7,198 nucleotides of DNA from Bacteroidales bacterium (GTDB lineage Bacteria > Bacteroidota > Bacteroidia > Bacteroidales > VadinHA17), in NCBI GenBank assembly GCA_025455505.1, contig JALOMK010000114.1, positions 1 through 7,198 of the forward strand. The letters are read 5' to 3'. The notes beneath the pieces were generated by a model, which saw only the letters and a program-made list of their open reading frames with translations, was not told the origin of the DNA and did not search any database. Position numbers and translations under genes: made by a program. Within the stretch, counting starts at the first letter, position 1; each line of letters begins with the position of its first letter. This document shows, in pieces, positions 5,993-7,198 of this stretch.

Positions 5993-6919
5993 TCAGAAAC
6001 CACGCTGTTTGAGCCATTTAATGCAGAGGTCAGGCCAGGCCGACTGTGTTCCTTTCCCGCTTGACAAACCGTAGCCGTGTCCGCCACTCTCGAAGACGTG
6101 CAGCTCTGCATTTACGTTATTCCTTTTGAGGGCCTCGAAATACACAATGCTGTTTTTCGGAGGCACTGCCTTGTCGTCGGCCGAATGAACGAGAAATGCA
6201 GGAGGGGTCTTTTCATTTACCTGTAGTTCGTTTGAAAAGCGTTTTACCTGCTCTTCGGAAGGTTTCGGACCTATCAGGTTCCTTCGCGATCCGGAATGAT
6301 AAATTGTTGTATCAAATGAAATTACAGGATAGATCAGTAAGGAAAAATCAGGCCTAGCACTTACAGTATCCTTTACCGGATATACGATGTCATTGTAATG
6401 TGTCGATACGGTTGAGGCAAGATGCCCTCCTGCGGAGAAACCAATTATACCTACCCTTCGGGGATTGATTTTCCATTCAGCGGCATTTCTGCGCACAATC
6501 CTGATTGCCTCCTGGGCATCCGACAAAGGCCCTGTAGATTTATCCTTCATGATCAGATCGGAGGGGAGACGGTATTTGAGTATAATACCCGCAATACCAT
6601 TGTCATTAAGCCATTTTGCGATATCATTTCCTTCGTGGCCAAAGGCAAGTGCCCCATAGCCACCGCCAGGGCAGATCACTACAGCAGTGCCGGTTGCCCT
6701 GTCTGCAGGCGGCAGGAAAACCGAAATTGTCGGGTCGGTAACCTTCTCATACCTCGTGGGCCTGTTATCGGTAAGGGTCTCCTTCTCGGAGTAGGAATCA
6801 TTTTTTATTGCCCCGGGGATTCCGTCGGGCCACACTTTCAGCACCTTTACCTGGCCGTAGGCTGTTGATATAGTCATTATGAACAGGAGCGAAAAAGCAA
6901 GTTTTGAAATTGGTTTCAT
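5993..6919 (-). CDS. Secreted alpha/beta-hydrolase, acetylxylan/feruloyl-esterase-like carbohydrate esterase
   Basis: A 308-residue protein with a signal peptide (hydrophobic 8-19, likely cleavage after AYG before QVK) and one alpha/beta-hydrolase domain. The opening VLKVWPDGIPGA followed by ISVFLPP is typical of COG0657-type esterases that Bacteroidota carry in polysaccharide-utilisation regions. Motifs: PGGGYG (84-89) as the oxyanion loop, in the place of HGGG; GFSAGG (160-165) with nucleophile Ser162; DDKAVP with acid Asp249; and GGHGYG (279-284) with His281. The triad is complete and the length is normal. Known relatives remove acetyl or feruloyl groups from xylan and related hemicelluloses; for this protein the substrate is inferred from family resemblance only. 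It starts 11 bases after the FAD-dependent oxidoreductase and 30 bases upstream of the TPR gene start. No SusC/SusD pair or glycoside hydrolase lies in view, so membership in a polysaccharide-utilisation locus is unproven. Confidence 0.88.
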   Translation of the reverse strand: MKPISKLAFSLLFIMTISTAYGQVKVLKVWPDGIPGAIKNDSYSEKETLTDNRPTRYEKVTDPTISVFLPPADRATGTAVVICPGGGYGALAFGHEGNDIAKWLNDNGIAGIILKYRLPSDLIMKDKSTGPLSDAQEAIRIVRRNAAEWKINPRRVGIIGFSAGGHLASTVSTHYNDIVYPVKDTVSARPDFSLLIYPVISFDTTIYHSGSRRNLIGPKPSEEQVKRFSNELQVNEKTPPAFLVHSADDKAVPPKNSIVYFEALKRNNVNAELHVFESGGHGYGLSSGKGTQSAWPDLCIKWLKQRGF

Positions 6920-6930
6920 AGTGAGTTTGT

Positions 6931-7198
6931 TTATTTAGCGGGCTGTTCAGAAGCAGGCTGCCATGAAAGGATCTGCCCGTCATCCTCCAGTTTTTTCCTG
7001 ACCTCATCCCAGGGAAGATCATACATGGAGGTTTTCTTCTCCAGGGCCATTGATGCAATTGTTGCAGCACTCTGCCCGAGGATCATGAAGACGGGCTCCA
7101 TTCTTATCGACCCGAAAGCAATGTGGGAGGAGGAAACGCATACGGGAACAAGCAGGTTCCTGCATTCTTCGCGCTTCGGCATAAGCGAGCCCATGTCG
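6931..7198 (-). CDS. FAD-dependent oxidoreductase (PF12831 type, 'xanthan lyase'-annotated group), C-terminal end, 5' part outside window
   Basis: The last 88 or so residues of a protein that continues past the right edge. The segment [20 protein letters not shown] then [20 protein letters not shown] is the conserved C-terminal FAD-binding block of PF12831 oxidoreductases: Pro-Lys-x-Glu-Glu, NLLVP, SxSH, GSIRMEP, and GQSAAT in place of the usual GQAAG. A helical tail follows ([21 protein letters not shown]), then QPASEQPAK and TAA at 6931. Relatives are secreted or periplasmic in Bacteroidota and Planctomycetota and are often labelled 'xanthan lyase' in annotation pipelines although they are flavoproteins. 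Their substrates are mostly unknown. It is the first visible gene of the operon-like run; the promoter and N-terminus are outside the window. Confidence 0.85.
   Translation of the reverse strand, partial: DMGSLMPKREECRNLLVPVCVSSSHIAFGSIRMEPVFMILGQSAATIASMALEKKTSMYDLPWDEVRKKLEDDGQILSWQPASEQPAK

Noticed and set aside
5964..6017. Longer N-terminus for the TPR gene (start at 6017)
   Set aside because: It would overlap the upstream esterase and place 18 residues before an otherwise clean signal peptide.
6422..6868. 148-codon open frame on the plus strand
   Set aside because: It lies wholly inside the well-supported secreted esterase on the minus strand and has no recognisable motif or signal; it is a shadow frame.
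1..7198. CRISPR array, tRNA, rRNA, transposase, reverse transcriptase or SusC/SusD genes
   Set aside because: No regular short repeats, RNA gene signatures or such protein motifs were found by reading both strands.

Overview
The window looks like chromosomal DNA of a member of the Bacteroidota, probably an environmental Bacteroidales or Marinilabiliales type. The reasons are secreted proteins of the 'YQAVIRD / DPAGG' plus Lcl (DUF1566) kind, a secreted hemicellulose-type esterase next to a FAD-dependent oxidoreductase, a lipoprotein with duplicated 'DYGxGC' modules, weak Shine-Dalgarno sequences, and one good TAnnTTTG -7 promoter box. All supported genes lie on the minus strand, so the window reads right to left. 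No tRNA, rRNA, CRISPR array, transposase, integrase or reverse transcriptase was seen.

Right part (7198 to 3661): a tight four-gene run. It holds the C-terminal end of a PF12831-type FAD-dependent oxidoreductase, a secreted alpha/beta-hydrolase of the acetylxylan/feruloyl-esterase-like group, an exported all-TPR protein of 428 residues, and a membrane-anchored serine alpha/beta-hydrolase. Gaps are 11, 29 and 20 bases, which fits one operon. A modest hairpin terminator follows it at 3611-3633. The gene content suggests envelope or periplasmic processing of an acylated carbohydrate or similar ester, but the substrate is not visible.

Middle (3528 to 2638): a single lipoprotein of unknown function with its own Bacteroidota-type promoter and a clear intrinsic terminator at 2577-2608. 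It stands apart from both flanking groups.

Left part (2506 to 1): three tandem paralogs of a secreted surface protein with an N-terminal beta-sandwich-like module, a short fibre-like linker and a C-terminal Lcl/DUF1566 domain that probably has the C-type-lectin fold. The first two are both exactly 348 residues once the first one's start is corrected. The third keeps only the N-terminal module: homology stops abruptly at about position 58, and a stop codon follows inside a perfect 9-bp inverted repeat in GC-rich unrelated DNA. This breakpoint, and the concentration of paralog differences on the predicted ligand-binding end, are the most interesting observations. No complete new system is demonstrated by the sequence shown.
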